This document shows, one piece after another, positions 53,903 through 63,054 of a stretch of DNA of 64,000 nucleotides (the first letter of the stretch is position 1; every line of letters starts with the position of its first letter). Below the pieces are notes generated by a model, which had not been told where the DNA came from, made no database searches, and worked only from the letters and a program-made list of their open reading frames with translations. The DNA lies in the NCBI GenBank assembly GCA_041672845.1, contig JBAYYV010000004.1:62001-126000 (forward strand). The letters are read 5' to 3'. Origin of the DNA: JBAYDV01 sp041672845. Lineage in GTDB: Bacteria > Bacteroidota > Bacteroidia > Bacteroidales > UBA932. Made by a program: the position numbers and the translations under genes.

Positions 53903-56719
53903 ATGAACGATAAAAAATTTATAAAAATAAAAGGCGCCAGAGTTAATAATTTAAAAAATATTAGCTTATCTATTCCTAGAGATAAATTCATAGTGATTAC
54001 TGGAGTATCTGGTTCAGGGAAATCATCATTAGCTTTCGACACATTATTTGCCGAAGGACAGAGACGTTTTGCTGAAAGCATTTCATCTTTTGCTAGACAG
54101 TTTATAGGAAGATTGACTAAACCTGATGTAGATGATATATCAGGCATTCCTCCTGCTATTGCTATCGAGCAAAAAGTAAATACTAGAAATATTCGTTCTA
54201 CTGTAGGTTCTACTACTGAAATCTATGACTATTTAAGATTATTATTTTCTAAAATAGGAAAGACTTATTCTCCTATTAGCGGAAAAGAAGTTAAATGTGA
54301 TGATATTAATACTGTCACCTCTTATCTTTCTAAAATAAAAAGAGGTGAAATTTTATATCTTCTCAGCGATATTAAATGGAAAGAAGAATCATATAGAATT
54401 GAAAGATTTCTAGAATTACAAGAATCTGGATTTTCTAGAGTTATGATTTATGATAATATTATTAAAGATAATGTCTCTATTGATAAAGCTAACGGACATA
54501 CTGCTATAGGAGAAATAGCCAAGATAAAAGATATTATCCCTAAAATAGGTTCTTTATCTTCCAGATATGTTTATCTACTGATAGATAGAATATTACTAAA
54601 AGATGATGAAGACTGTGATACTCGTATATTAGACTCTGTTAGAACTGCTTTTGAAAAAGGTAATGGTAAGATACTCTGTGTTACGAATAATAACATAAAA
54701 AAATTCTCATCTCTTTTCGAAGAAGATGATATGGAATTTGGGAAACCTGAAAACCATTTATTTAATTTTAATAATCCTTTAGGAGCATGTCCTGTATGTG
54801 GTGGTTATGGTAAAATAGTAGGTATAGATGAATCTTTAGTGATTCCTGACCCTACATTATCTATATATGAAGGATGTATAGCTTGTTGGAATGGGAAAAT
54901 AATGTCTAAGTTAAAGAACGAACTAATTTTAGCTGCTTCTAAACTAGGCATATCTATCCACACTCCTTACATAGATTTAACTGCTGAACATAAAAAATTG
55001 ATATGGGAAGGAAATGAACTTTTCTGTGGTATTACTCCTTTTTTTCAACATCTGGAAGAAAAGAAATATAAGATTCAGAACCGTTATATGATTAGTCGTT
55101 ATTCCGGAAAAACTATTTGTCCTGAATGTAAAGGAGGTAGACTTCGTAAAGAATCTTTATATGTTAAAGTGGGTGATAAAAATATAGTCGAATTACTTAC
55201 TATGAGTATTAAAGATCTTAAAAAGTTCTTTAATAATTTAAATCTTGACGACTATGATAAAAAAATTGCTAGCAAAGCCTTAAAAGAAATTAATATTCGA
55301 TTAGACTGCATTATAGATGTGGGATTATCTTATCTTAATTTAAATAGACCATCTAGGACTTTAAGTGGTGGAGAAAGTCAAAGAATAAACTTAGTTTCTT
55401 CTTTAGGAAATAGTCTTACTGGTTCTATGTATATTTTAGATGAACCTAGTATAGGATTACACTCTAGAGATACTGCTAAATTAATCTCTGTAATAAAACA
55501 TCTAAGAGATATGGGTAATACTGTTATAGTAGTAGAACATGATGAGGAAATCATGAAAGCAGCTGATTATCTTATAGATATAGGCCCATATGCCGGACAA
55601 TTTGGTGGTCAAATAGTCTTTGAAGGTAGTTTAACTAATGATATAAAGTCATTAGAAAAGAAATGGCCTAATTCATTAACTTTGAAATATCTTTCTGGTG
55701 AAAAGACTATTAAAATTTCTAATGTAAAAAAGACTTCTAATAGATATATTGAATTAATAGGAGCACGTGAAAATAATCTTAAGAATATAAATGTTAAGTT
55801 TCCTTTAGGTATCATGACAGCAGTTATAGGAGTCAGTGGATCTGGAAAATCTACTTTAGTCGGAGATATTTTATATCCGGCTCTTAATAGACATATTAAT
55901 AGTATAGGCCCTAGACCAGGGATTTATAAAGAACTTACTGGAAATCTATCTGACATTTCTAGCATAGAATATATAGACCAAAATCCTATTGGAAAAAGTT
56001 CTCGTTCTAACCCCGCTACATATCTTAAAATATATGATGATATTAGAGATTTATTTTCTCAACAGCCTTATGCCAAATTAAATGGGTATGGTCGTTCTCA
56101 CTTCTCCTTTAATATCGAAGGAGGGCGTTGTCCAGAATGTAAGGGTGAAGGCATAATACATATTCCTATGCAATTCATGGCTGATATTATAATACCCTGC
56201 GAAGCTTGTAATGGTAAAAGATTTAAACCAGATATTCTAGAAGTTAAATTTCAAGGTAAAGATATATCAGAAATTCTAAATATGACAGTAGATGAAGCTT
56301 CAGATTTCTTTAGTTCTTCACCTGATAAAACATCTCAAAAAATAGCTGAAAGTTTAAATCCTCTAAAATCTGTAGGCCTTAACTATATTAAATTAGGACA
56401 GAGTAGTGATACACTATCAGGTGGTGAAAGTCAGAGAATAAAACTTGCATCTTTTTTAGGAAAAGGACATTCTGAAAAGAATTCTTACACTGTAGATAAA
56501 CAGATATTATTTATTTTCGATGAACCTACTACAGGTCTTCACTTCGATGATATTAGTAAACTGATATCATCCTTCCATTCTTTGATTAAAAGGGGACATA
56601 CTATTATAGTCGTAGAACATAATCCATACATCATAGCAGCTGCTGATAATATTATAGAATTGGGTCCTGAGGGTGGTGATGAGGGTGGATATCTTCTTAG
56701 TAAAGAACAGCATTTATAA
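53903..56719 (+). CDS. uvrA: Excinuclease ABC subunit A
   Basis: 938 residues, standard length. Two ABC ATPase halves: Walker A GVSGSGKSSLAFDTLFAEG and GVSGSGKSTLVGDIL, both with LSGGESQRI signatures and Walker B (ILDEPSIGLH, IFDEPTTGLH). Zinc modules CPVCGGYG...CPECKGG and CPECKGEG...CEACNGKR are present. Recognises helix-distorting lesions and loads UvrB. Placed after uvrB and the RSH gene on the same strand; uvrC is not in the window. Confidence 0.97.
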   Translation: MNDKKFIKIKGARVNNLKNISLSIPRDKFIVITGVSGSGKSSLAFDTLFAEGQRRFAESISSFARQFIGRLTKPDVDDISGIPPAIAIEQKVNTRNIRSTVGSTTEIYDYLRLLFSKIGKTYSPISGKEVKCDDINTVTSYLSKIKRGEILYLLSDIKWKEESYRIERFLELQESGFSRVMIYDNIIKDNVSIDKANGHTAIGEIAKIKDIIPKIGSLSSRYVYLLIDRILLKDDEDCDTRILDSVRTAFEKGNGKILCVTNNNIKKFSSLFEEDDMEFGKPENHLFNFNNPLGACPVCGGYGKIVGIDESLVIPDPTLSIYEGCIACWNGKIMSKLKNELILAASKLGISIHTPYIDLTAEHKKLIWEGNELFCGITPFFQHLEEKKYKIQNRYMISRYSGKTICPECKGGRLRKESLYVKVGDKNIVELLTMSIKDLKKFFNNLNLDDYDKKIASKALKEINIRLDCIIDVGLSYLNLNRPSRTLSGGESQRINLVSSLGNSLTGSMYILDEPSIGLHSRDTAKLISVIKHLRDMGNTVIVVEHDEEIMKAADYLIDIGPYAGQFGGQIVFEGSLTNDIKSLEKKWPNSLTLKYLSGEKTIKISNVKKTSNRYIELIGARENNLKNINVKFPLGIMTAVIGVSGSGKSTLVGDILYPALNRHINSIGPRPGIYKELTGNLSDISSIEYIDQNPIGKSSRSNPATYLKIYDDIRDLFSQQPYAKLNGYGRSHFSFNIEGGRCPECKGEGIIHIPMQFMADIIIPCEACNGKRFKPDILEVKFQGKDISEILNMTVDEASDFFSSSPDKTSQKIAESLNPLKSVGLNYIKLGQSSDTLSGGESQRIKLASFLGKGHSEKNSYTVDKQILFIFDEPTTGLHFDDISKLISSFHSLIKRGHTIIVVEHNPYIIAAADNIIELGPEGGDEGGYLLSKEQHL

Positions 56720-56754
56720 ATAACATCTTTAATTATTATAATTTCTATTCTTTA

Positions 56755-57840
56755 TTAATTTTCACTAGTTAGACGTTCAGCATTTTCTGCTACGATTAAA
56801 GCATCTATCATTTCTTGAATATTTCCATCCATAAATGAAGGAAGATTATGCATAGAATAATTAATTCTATGATCTGTTACCCTAGATTGAGGATAATTGT
56901 ATGTACGAATCTTAGCTGAACGGTCACCAGTAACTACCATAGTTTTCCTCTTTTTAGACATCTCATTCAAATATTTTTCGTATTCGAAATTATACAGACG
57001 CGTTCTTAATTCCTGAAAAGCTTTATCAAAATTCTTAATCTGGGATTTTTGGTCTTGACACTGAACGACTATACCTGATGGAATATGTGTCAATCTTACT
57101 GCTGAATATGTAGTATTTACTGATTGTCCACCAGGACCAGAAGAACAATAAGTATCTTTTCTAACATCACTCATATTTAATTCTATATCGAATTCCTCTG
57201 CCTCTGGCAAAACTACAATAGAAGCCGCAGATGTATGGACTCTACCTTGTGTTTCTGTTTGAGGAACTCTCTGAACTCTATGTACCCCACTTTCATATTT
57301 TAAAATACCATAAGCTCCCTTACCTTTTACTGAACAAACTAATTCTTTGAATCCGCCAGAAGCACCTTCATTCTGATTAGTAATTTCAATTTTCCACTTT
57401 TTCATCTCACAGTATTTTGCATACATTCTAAATAAATCACCAGCAAATATAGCAGCTTCATCTCCTCCTGCTCCACCTCTAATTTCAATAAGAGCATTCT
57501 TGTCATCTTGAGGATCCTTAGGTATCAATAAAAGTTTAATCTCTTCTTCAATAATAGGAATTTTAGAATCAATATCATATACTTCTTCCTTAGCCATATC
57601 TCGTAACTCTTCGTCTTTCTCATTTTTAAGAATATCTTTAGCTCCTTTATAATCTTCCATCATCTTACGATACTCTTCTCCTTTAGCGATAATAGGCTCT
57701 AATTCCTTGTACTCTTTATTTAATTGTACATATTTTTTCATATCATTCATTACACCCGAATCAGAAAGTTGTGTAGATAATGACTCAAATTTAATTTTAA
57801 GACCTAATACCTTATCTAATAATTTAGTTTCTGCTGACAT
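56755..57840 (-). CDS. prfA: Peptide chain release factor 1
   Basis: 361 residues. Catalytic GGQ in SSGPGGQSVNTTYSAVRLTH. RF1 reads UAA and UAG but not UGA, so it does not compete with selenocysteine insertion at UGA; the competitor would be RF2, not seen here. Domain order and length standard. Has its own -7 box, overlapped by the terminator hairpin of the hydrogenase operon. Confidence 0.96.
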   Translation of the reverse strand: MSAETKLLDKVLGLKIKFESLSTQLSDSGVMNDMKKYVQLNKEYKELEPIIAKGEEYRKMMEDYKGAKDILKNEKDEELRDMAKEEVYDIDSKIPIIEEEIKLLLIPKDPQDDKNALIEIRGGAGGDEAAIFAGDLFRMYAKYCEMKKWKIEITNQNEGASGGFKELVCSVKGKGAYGILKYESGVHRVQRVPQTETQGRVHTSAASIVVLPEAEEFDIELNMSDVRKDTYCSSGPGGQSVNTTYSAVRLTHIPSGIVVQCQDQKSQIKNFDKAFQELRTRLYNFEYEKYLNEMSKKRKTMVVTGDRSAKIRTYNYPQSRVTDHRINYSMHNLPSFMDGNIQEMIDALIVAENAERLTSEN

Positions 57841-57859
57841 CTTTATTTTATTTAGTCTG

Positions 57860-57867
57860 CAAAGATA
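57860..57867 (-). promoter_or_regulatory. -7 box for prfA
   Basis: Minus strand TATCTTTG followed by C, 20 bases before ATG 57840. The -33 region falls inside the upstream terminator stem. Confidence 0.5.
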
Positions 57868-57869
57868 AT

Positions 57870-57902
57870 AAAAAAAAGAGTGACACCGATAAGCGTCACT
57901 CT
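57870..57902 (-). terminator. Terminator of the hydrogenase operon
   Basis: On the minus strand AGAGTGAC (57902-57895), a 10-base loop, GTCACTCT (57884-57877), then TTTTTTT. A perfect 8-bp stem, 43 bases past the last hydrogenase gene. Confidence 0.92.
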
Positions 57903-57944
57903 CTTATTATTATATCTAATATTTTAAACTAAAAATATAAACAA

Positions 57945-58424
57945 TTAGTCTTTGTACTTAGATAAAATATCAGGTATCATATCTGGTACTAATCTACCAT
58001 ATACTTTTTCATCAATAAGCATAACTGGTGCTAAACCACATGCTCCAATACAACGCAGACAGTCTAATGAGAACTGACCATCATCAGTTACTCCACCTAC
58101 ATCGATTCCTAATTCTTTTTTAACTTCATCTAAGATACCTTCAGCACCACGAACATAACAAGCAGTACCTAAACAAACAGATATACTATGTTTGCCTTTA
58201 GGTGTCATAGTAAAGAAAGAATAGAAAGTAACTACACCATATACTTTAGAAACTGGAATATTTAAGTGTTTAGCTATTTCACGTTGTACTTCTTCAGGAA
58301 GATATCCAAATGCACCTTGAACTTTATGTAAAACGTTAATTAGGTCACCTTCTTTATTATCGAATTCCTTACAGATTTCTGCAATTTTTTCGATTTGACA
58401 TTTTTGTAATTCTATTTTAGCCAT
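57945..58424 (-). CDS. hndA: NuoE-like subunit of [FeFe] hydrogenase (HndA/HydC)
   Basis: About 159 residues from ATG 58424-58422 (MAKIELQKCQIEKI), chosen because the longer frame would overlap the end of the hydrogenase gene and lacks family similarity there. Thioredoxin-like [2Fe-2S] domain with cysteines in VCLGTACYVRGAEG and LDCLRCIGACGLAPVM. Shuttles electrons to the NuoF-type subunit in electron-bifurcating hydrogenases. Last gene of the operon, four bases after the catalytic subunit and followed by a strong terminator. Confidence 0.9.
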   Translation of the reverse strand: MAKIELQKCQIEKIAEICKEFDNKEGDLINVLHKVQGAFGYLPEEVQREIAKHLNIPVSKVYGVVTFYSFFTMTPKGKHSISVCLGTACYVRGAEGILDEVKKELGIDVGGVTDDGQFSLDCLRCIGACGLAPVMLIDEKVYGRLVPDMIPDILSKYKD

Positions 58425-58428
58425 AATA

Positions 58429-60195
58429 TTATAATTCGTGTTTATCAAAATAAGTAGTATGCAACAAACGATGAGATCTTTCACTTAGTGGATGACCTAG
58501 ATATTCCTCATATAATTTAATGATATAAGGATTTTCATGAGATTTACGAAGAGTCTTATTAGCATCTTCACGATATATAGCTGCTAAACGAGCTTTTAAT
58601 ATCTTAGAATCTCCATGATGATAAGGCTGACCAGCACCACCGATACATCCACCAGGACAAGCCATGATTTCAATAGCGTGGAAATTATATTTGCCAGACT
58701 TCACACCATCCATAAGTTTACGAGCATTACCTAAAGAATAAGCAACACCTATATTGATCATAGTTCCATCGAAATCGATAGATGCATGTCTAATACCTTC
58801 TATACCTCTAAGTTCTTTAAAATCTATATTTTTCAAATGTTTACCAGTATAAAGTTCATAAGCTGTTCTAACTGCGGCTTCTATAACACCACCAGTAGCA
58901 CCGAAAATAACACCAGCACCAGTAGATTCACCAAGAGGAGCATCGAAATCTTCATCAGGAAGATTTACGAAATCTATATTAGCTAACTTAATCAGTGCAG
59001 CTAATTCTCTAGTAGAAATAGAAAAATCGACATCTGGATTACCATCTACCTTAAATTCATCTCTCTGGCACTCATATTTTTTAGCTAAACATGGCATAAC
59101 TGACACTACTACCAAATCTTTTCTATCTATTTTCATTAATTCAGCGAAGTAAGATTTAGCAATAGCTCCGAACATTTGTTGTGGAGATTTAGCTGATGAA
59201 GGAACATCAAGCATATCTGAATAATTATGTTCAAAGAAATTAACCCATGCAGGACAACAAGAAGTAGTAATAGGAAGTTTAACAGTTTTATCACCTTTCA
59301 AGAATCTACTTAATCTATCTAGTAATTCTGAACCTTCTTCCATAATAGTAAGGTCAGCTGCGAAATCAGTATCGAATACTTTATCAAAACCTAATCTTCT
59401 TAAAGCAGCAGCCATTCTACCAGTAACAAGTGTGCCAGCTTCTAAACCAAATTCCTCACCTAAAGCAGCACGAACAGCAGGAGCTGTTTGAACGACTACA
59501 GTCTTAGAAGGATCAGTAAGAGCTTTAATTACATTAGAAGTATGATCTACTTCAGAAAGAGCACCCGTAGGACATACAGCCACACATTGTCCACAGAAAG
59601 TACAGTCAGTAGAAATTAAATCTTTTATAAAAGGAGTAGATACTACAGCATTAAAACCTCTTCCGACAGCAGAAATAGCTCCTACAGTCTGAACTTCATT
59701 ACACATCGTCTCACAACGACGACACATGATACATTTATCCATATCTCTGATAATAGATGGAGATACATCTTTAGGATATACAGACATAGTACAATTTTCT
59801 TTGGCTACAGAAATTTCTCTAACACCTAATCTGGCTGCCATATCTTGTAATTCACATTGACCATTCTTAGGACATGTCAAACAGTCTTTAGGGTGATCAG
59901 AAAGAATTAATTCCATAATTATTCTACGAGCATTTATCACTCTCATTGTATGAGTATGTATTACCATTTTAGGCATACAAACAGTGACACATGAACGAGC
60001 AAGATTTCTCCTACCTTCGACTTCTACGACACAAATACCACATGCACCTGGACGATTTTCAATATTCATATCATCCAATTTCATATAACAAAGTGCTGGT
60101 ATATCTATTCCAATACTTTTAGCAGCTTTAAGGATCGTAGTTCCTTTTTCTACTTCTATTTCGTTATTATCTATAGTTAATTTTATTTTCTCCAT
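58429..60195 (-). CDS. hndD: [FeFe] hydrogenase catalytic subunit (HndD/HydA)
   Basis: 588 residues. N-terminal plant-type [2Fe-2S] domain (C36 then CGICVV at 52-57), His-ligated [4Fe-4S] (HPKDCLTCPKNGQC, 101-114), two [4Fe-4S] modules (KCIMCRRCETMC and DCTFCGQCVAVCP), then the H-cluster domain. That domain has L1 TTSCCPAW (C313, C314), L2 VMPCLAKKYE (C369), and L3 IMACPGGCIGGAGQP (C513, C517). The four H-cluster ligands are present, as is C313, the proton-transfer cysteine position. L3 reads GGAGQP where GGGGQP or GGGQP is common. Length matches Hnd-type enzymes without the extra C-terminal cluster. Maturases HydE, HydF and HydG are not in the window. Confidence 0.97.
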   Translation of the reverse strand: MEKIKLTIDNNEIEVEKGTTILKAAKSIGIDIPALCYMKLDDMNIENRPGACGICVVEVEGRRNLARSCVTVCMPKMVIHTHTMRVINARRIIMELILSDHPKDCLTCPKNGQCELQDMAARLGVREISVAKENCTMSVYPKDVSPSIIRDMDKCIMCRRCETMCNEVQTVGAISAVGRGFNAVVSTPFIKDLISTDCTFCGQCVAVCPTGALSEVDHTSNVIKALTDPSKTVVVQTAPAVRAALGEEFGLEAGTLVTGRMAAALRRLGFDKVFDTDFAADLTIMEEGSELLDRLSRFLKGDKTVKLPITTSCCPAWVNFFEHNYSDMLDVPSSAKSPQQMFGAIAKSYFAELMKIDRKDLVVVSVMPCLAKKYECQRDEFKVDGNPDVDFSISTRELAALIKLANIDFVNLPDEDFDAPLGESTGAGVIFGATGGVIEAAVRTAYELYTGKHLKNIDFKELRGIEGIRHASIDFDGTMINIGVAYSLGNARKLMDGVKSGKYNFHAIEIMACPGGCIGGAGQPYHHGDSKILKARLAAIYREDANKTLRKSHENPYIIKLYEEYLGHPLSERSHRLLHTTYFDKHEL

Positions 60196-60203
60196 AATTT
60201 CTA

Positions 60204-61994
60204 TTATAATATGCTAATAGCATTAAATTTACATTTTTCTACACAAGTACCACATTTGATACATTTATCATTATCAATAACATGAGGATGCTTAACAGTA
60301 CCAGAAATAGCTCCTACTGGGCATGCTCTTGCACAAGCTGTACAGCCTTTACATTTATCAGGATCTATTTTAAATACTCTCATAGCTTTACATCTATGAG
60401 CAGGACATCTTTTGTCTACGATATGAGCTACATACTCATCATAGAAATTATTTAATGTAGATAATACAGGATTAGGGGAACCTTGACCCAAACCACAAAG
60501 AGCAGTATCTTTAATTACAGCACTTAAGTTTCTAAGAGTATCAATATCTTTCATTTCACCTTTACCATCTATTATCTTATCTAGAATTTCTAGTAAACGT
60601 TTGTTACCTATACGACAAGGAACACATTTACCACATGATTCTTCTACAGTAAACTGAAGATAGAATCTAGCTATAGAAACCATGCAGTCATCTTCATCCA
60701 TTACGATCATACCACCTGATCCCATAATAGAACCAGCAGCAGTTAAATTATCATAATCGATAGGAAGGTCTAAGTCTTTTTCCGAAAGACAACCACCAGA
60801 AGGGCCACCAGTCTGAACAGCTTTGAATTTTTTACCATTTTTAATACCACCACCGATTTCAAAAATAACTTCTCTTAAAGTAGTTCCTAATGGAACTTCG
60901 ATAAGACCTACATTATTTATTTTACCAGCCAATGCAAATACTTTAGTACCTGGAGATTTTTCAGTACCTATAGATCTAAACCAATCAGCACCTTTTAAAA
61001 TAATAGCAGGAATATTAGCTAATGTTTCTACATTATTAACATTAGTAGGTTTTCCTAAATAACCACTTTCAGCAGGAAATGGAGGTTTAATAGTAGGTTC
61101 ACCTCTCTTACCTTCCATAGAATGGATTAAAGCTGTTTCTTCACCACAAACGAATGCACCAGCACCATAACGAAGAGTAATATCAAAATCAAAACCTTGA
61201 CTTAAAATATTCTTTCCTAACAGTCCATATTCACGAGCTTGTTTTATAGCAATAGATATACGTTTAATAGCTAATGGGTACTCAGCACGTATATAAATAA
61301 GACCTTTAGAAGCACCGATACAATAACCACAAATAGCCATTGCTTCAAGTACTGAATTAGGATCGGATTCTAAGATAGAACGATCCATAAAAGCACCAGG
61401 GTCACCTTCATCTGCATTACATACTACATATTTTTGATCAGCAGAATATTTAGATGCAAATTCCCATTTTAGACCAGTAGGAAATCCAGCTCCACCTCTA
61501 CCTTTAAGACCAGATTTCTTAACTACTTCTACAGTTTCTTTAGGAGTACCTTGAAGCACTTTTGCTAAAGCAGAATAACCATCTCTAGCTATATATTCAT
61601 CTATATTTTCCGGGTTAATGAAACCACAATTCCTAAGAGCAATACGTATTTGCTTTTTATAGAAATTCATATGCTTAGAATCACTTACGTGTTCTTTAGT
61701 ACCAGGAACTTCATATAATAATCTCTTAACTTTTCTACCTTTTACAATATGTTCTTTTACAATAATTTCTGCATCCCGAGGTTTAACCTCTGTATAGAAT
61801 GTATTATCAGGAAGGATTTTAACAATTGGGCCTTTTTCACAAAAACCAAAACACCCAGTAATTACTACTTGAGCGTCATTTTCCATCCCTGCTTTTTTAA
61901 TTTCTTCTTTTAAATTTTTCGCTAAGAGTGCACTATCTGAGGCTCTACAACTTGTACCTCCACACACGAGCACAAACATTTTATATTTTGCCAT
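60204..61994 (-). CDS. hndC: NuoF-like flavoprotein subunit (HndC/HydB)
   Basis: 596 residues. N-terminal [2Fe-2S] thioredoxin-like domain (CGGTSCRASDSALL, GCFGFCEKGP), then the FMN/NAD-binding core (GRGGAGFPTGLKWE, NADEGDPGAFMDR), the [4Fe-4S] segment SCGKCVPCRIGNKRLL with CGLGQGSPNP, and two C-terminal [4Fe-4S] ferredoxin repeats (KCKGCTACARACPVGA, KCIKCGTCVEKCKFNA). This is the NAD(H)-binding, electron-bifurcating subunit in HydABC/HndABCD complexes. Nine bases before the catalytic subunit gene. Confidence 0.96.
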   Translation of the reverse strand: MAKYKMFVLVCGGTSCRASDSALLAKNLKEEIKKAGMENDAQVVITGCFGFCEKGPIVKILPDNTFYTEVKPRDAEIIVKEHIVKGRKVKRLLYEVPGTKEHVSDSKHMNFYKKQIRIALRNCGFINPENIDEYIARDGYSALAKVLQGTPKETVEVVKKSGLKGRGGAGFPTGLKWEFASKYSADQKYVVCNADEGDPGAFMDRSILESDPNSVLEAMAICGYCIGASKGLIYIRAEYPLAIKRISIAIKQAREYGLLGKNILSQGFDFDITLRYGAGAFVCGEETALIHSMEGKRGEPTIKPPFPAESGYLGKPTNVNNVETLANIPAIILKGADWFRSIGTEKSPGTKVFALAGKINNVGLIEVPLGTTLREVIFEIGGGIKNGKKFKAVQTGGPSGGCLSEKDLDLPIDYDNLTAAGSIMGSGGMIVMDEDDCMVSIARFYLQFTVEESCGKCVPCRIGNKRLLEILDKIIDGKGEMKDIDTLRNLSAVIKDTALCGLGQGSPNPVLSTLNNFYDEYVAHIVDKRCPAHRCKAMRVFKIDPDKCKGCTACARACPVGAISGTVKHPHVIDNDKCIKCGTCVEKCKFNAISIL

Positions 61995-62000
61995 ACCGAC

Positions 62001-62405
62001 CTAATTTTTATCTTTATTAATTGATTTATAATTAACTGGAATTATACCCTCTACTAGTTCACCATTCAGGATATACTTGTTAACGATTTCCTCTGCCTTC
62101 TTATCATCTACATAACCGAAAACTATAGGTTCTTCACCTGGCTTTGTAACCTCGATAGTAGGTTCTGCATAGCAGTAGCCCATACATCCTGTTTGTGTTA
62201 CCACCGCGGATATATTTTTTTTATCTATCAAGTCAATAAGATGATTCATAATAGGTCTAGCACCGGCGGCAATACCGCACGTCGCCATAGCCACTTTAAT
62301 CTGGATAAGTTTTTCAGCATCATTGCCTTTTTCCCTTAAATCCATTTCAGAGACTAGAATTTCCTTCATTTTACGGAGGTCATCTAGAGATTTAATTTTA
62401 TTCAT
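62001..62405 (-). CDS. hndB: HndB-like [2Fe-2S] ferredoxin-domain subunit
   Basis: 134 residues. Thioredoxin-fold ferredoxin with MATCGIAAGARPI (C43) and VVTQTGCMGYCYAEP (C74, C78). Only three cysteines are visible where four usually ligate a [2Fe-2S] cluster; the region after C43 lacks the expected second cysteine. Family members with the CGIAAGA motif are standard in Hnd operons. First gene of the structural set, 6 bases before hndC. Confidence 0.88.
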   Translation of the reverse strand: MNKIKSLDDLRKMKEILVSEMDLREKGNDAEKLIQIKVAMATCGIAAGARPIMNHLIDLIDKKNISAVVTQTGCMGYCYAEPTIEVTKPGEEPIVFGYVDDKKAEEIVNKYILNGELVEGIIPVNYKSINKDKN

Positions 62406-62475
62406 AGGATTGTATTAAAAAGTTAGTATTTATTGTTCTATTTTTATAAATATGTTTCTTTAATGATAATGTTGA

Positions 62476-62483
62476 CAAATGTA
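62476..62483 (-). promoter_or_regulatory. -7 box for hndB-hndC-hndD-hndA
   Basis: Minus strand TACATTTG, about 70 bases upstream of ATG 62405. No clean TTTG at -33. It suggests the four structural genes can be transcribed separately from the three upstream genes. Confidence 0.5.
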
Positions 62484-62500
62484 GTAAAAAAACCCTAAAA

Positions 62501-63046
62501 TTAAGTAGTTTTAAGCATATTAATATTTTCAGAAATCATCTCATTAATATACTTGAAAATAGAAGGACTATTAATAGATATTTCTCCTAAAATTTCACTA
62601 ACCTGTAAATTATTAAAACGATATTCTAAAGACTTAAATTTATAAATAAAAGTAAAATTTATTTCAGGATTGGCTGTCGCCAATAAAGTCACTGAATTTC
62701 CTAAAGGCCCCATAGGAGGACGATCTATATTAGAATAACTAAAAACAGCTTTAGTAATAGTTCCTTTTCCTAATTCAGAGGTTACTACGACACTTCCACC
62801 TGTTTGTTCGGCAGTCTGTGTCAATAAAGGAATTCCTAAACCCACTCTTCGAGTAGTCCTAGACGTAAAGAAAGGATCCTTCAACTTTTTAACTTGTTCA
62901 GGAGTCATTCCTTTCCCATTATCTGATACTTTTATTATTAATCTATCATTATCTATATCCTCATGAACTAGAAGTTCTATATTGGAAGCTTCAGCACGAA
63001 TTGAATTTTGTACAATATCCAATATGTGCATTGACAAATTATTCAT
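62501..63046 (-). CDS. Hsp90/histidine-kinase-fold ATPase of hydrogenase cluster
   Basis: 181 residues. HATPase_c fold only: N box QNSIRAEASNIELLV, G1 VSDNGKGMT (residues ~43-51), and GLGIPLLTQTAEQTGGSVVV. No phospho-acceptor domain is present. Such free-standing ATPases are regularly encoded beside NADH-dependent [FeFe] hydrogenases in anaerobes and may be anti-sigma-like kinases or assembly factors (inference). 95 bases before hndB. Confidence 0.8.
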   Translation of the reverse strand: MNNLSMHILDIVQNSIRAEASNIELLVHEDIDNDRLIIKVSDNGKGMTPEQVKKLKDPFFTSRTTRRVGLGIPLLTQTAEQTGGSVVVTSELGKGTITKAVFSYSNIDRPPMGPLGNSVTLLATANPEINFTFIYKFKSLEYRFNNLQVSEILGEISINSPSIFKYINEMISENINMLKTT

Positions 63047-63054
63047 AGAAAAAT

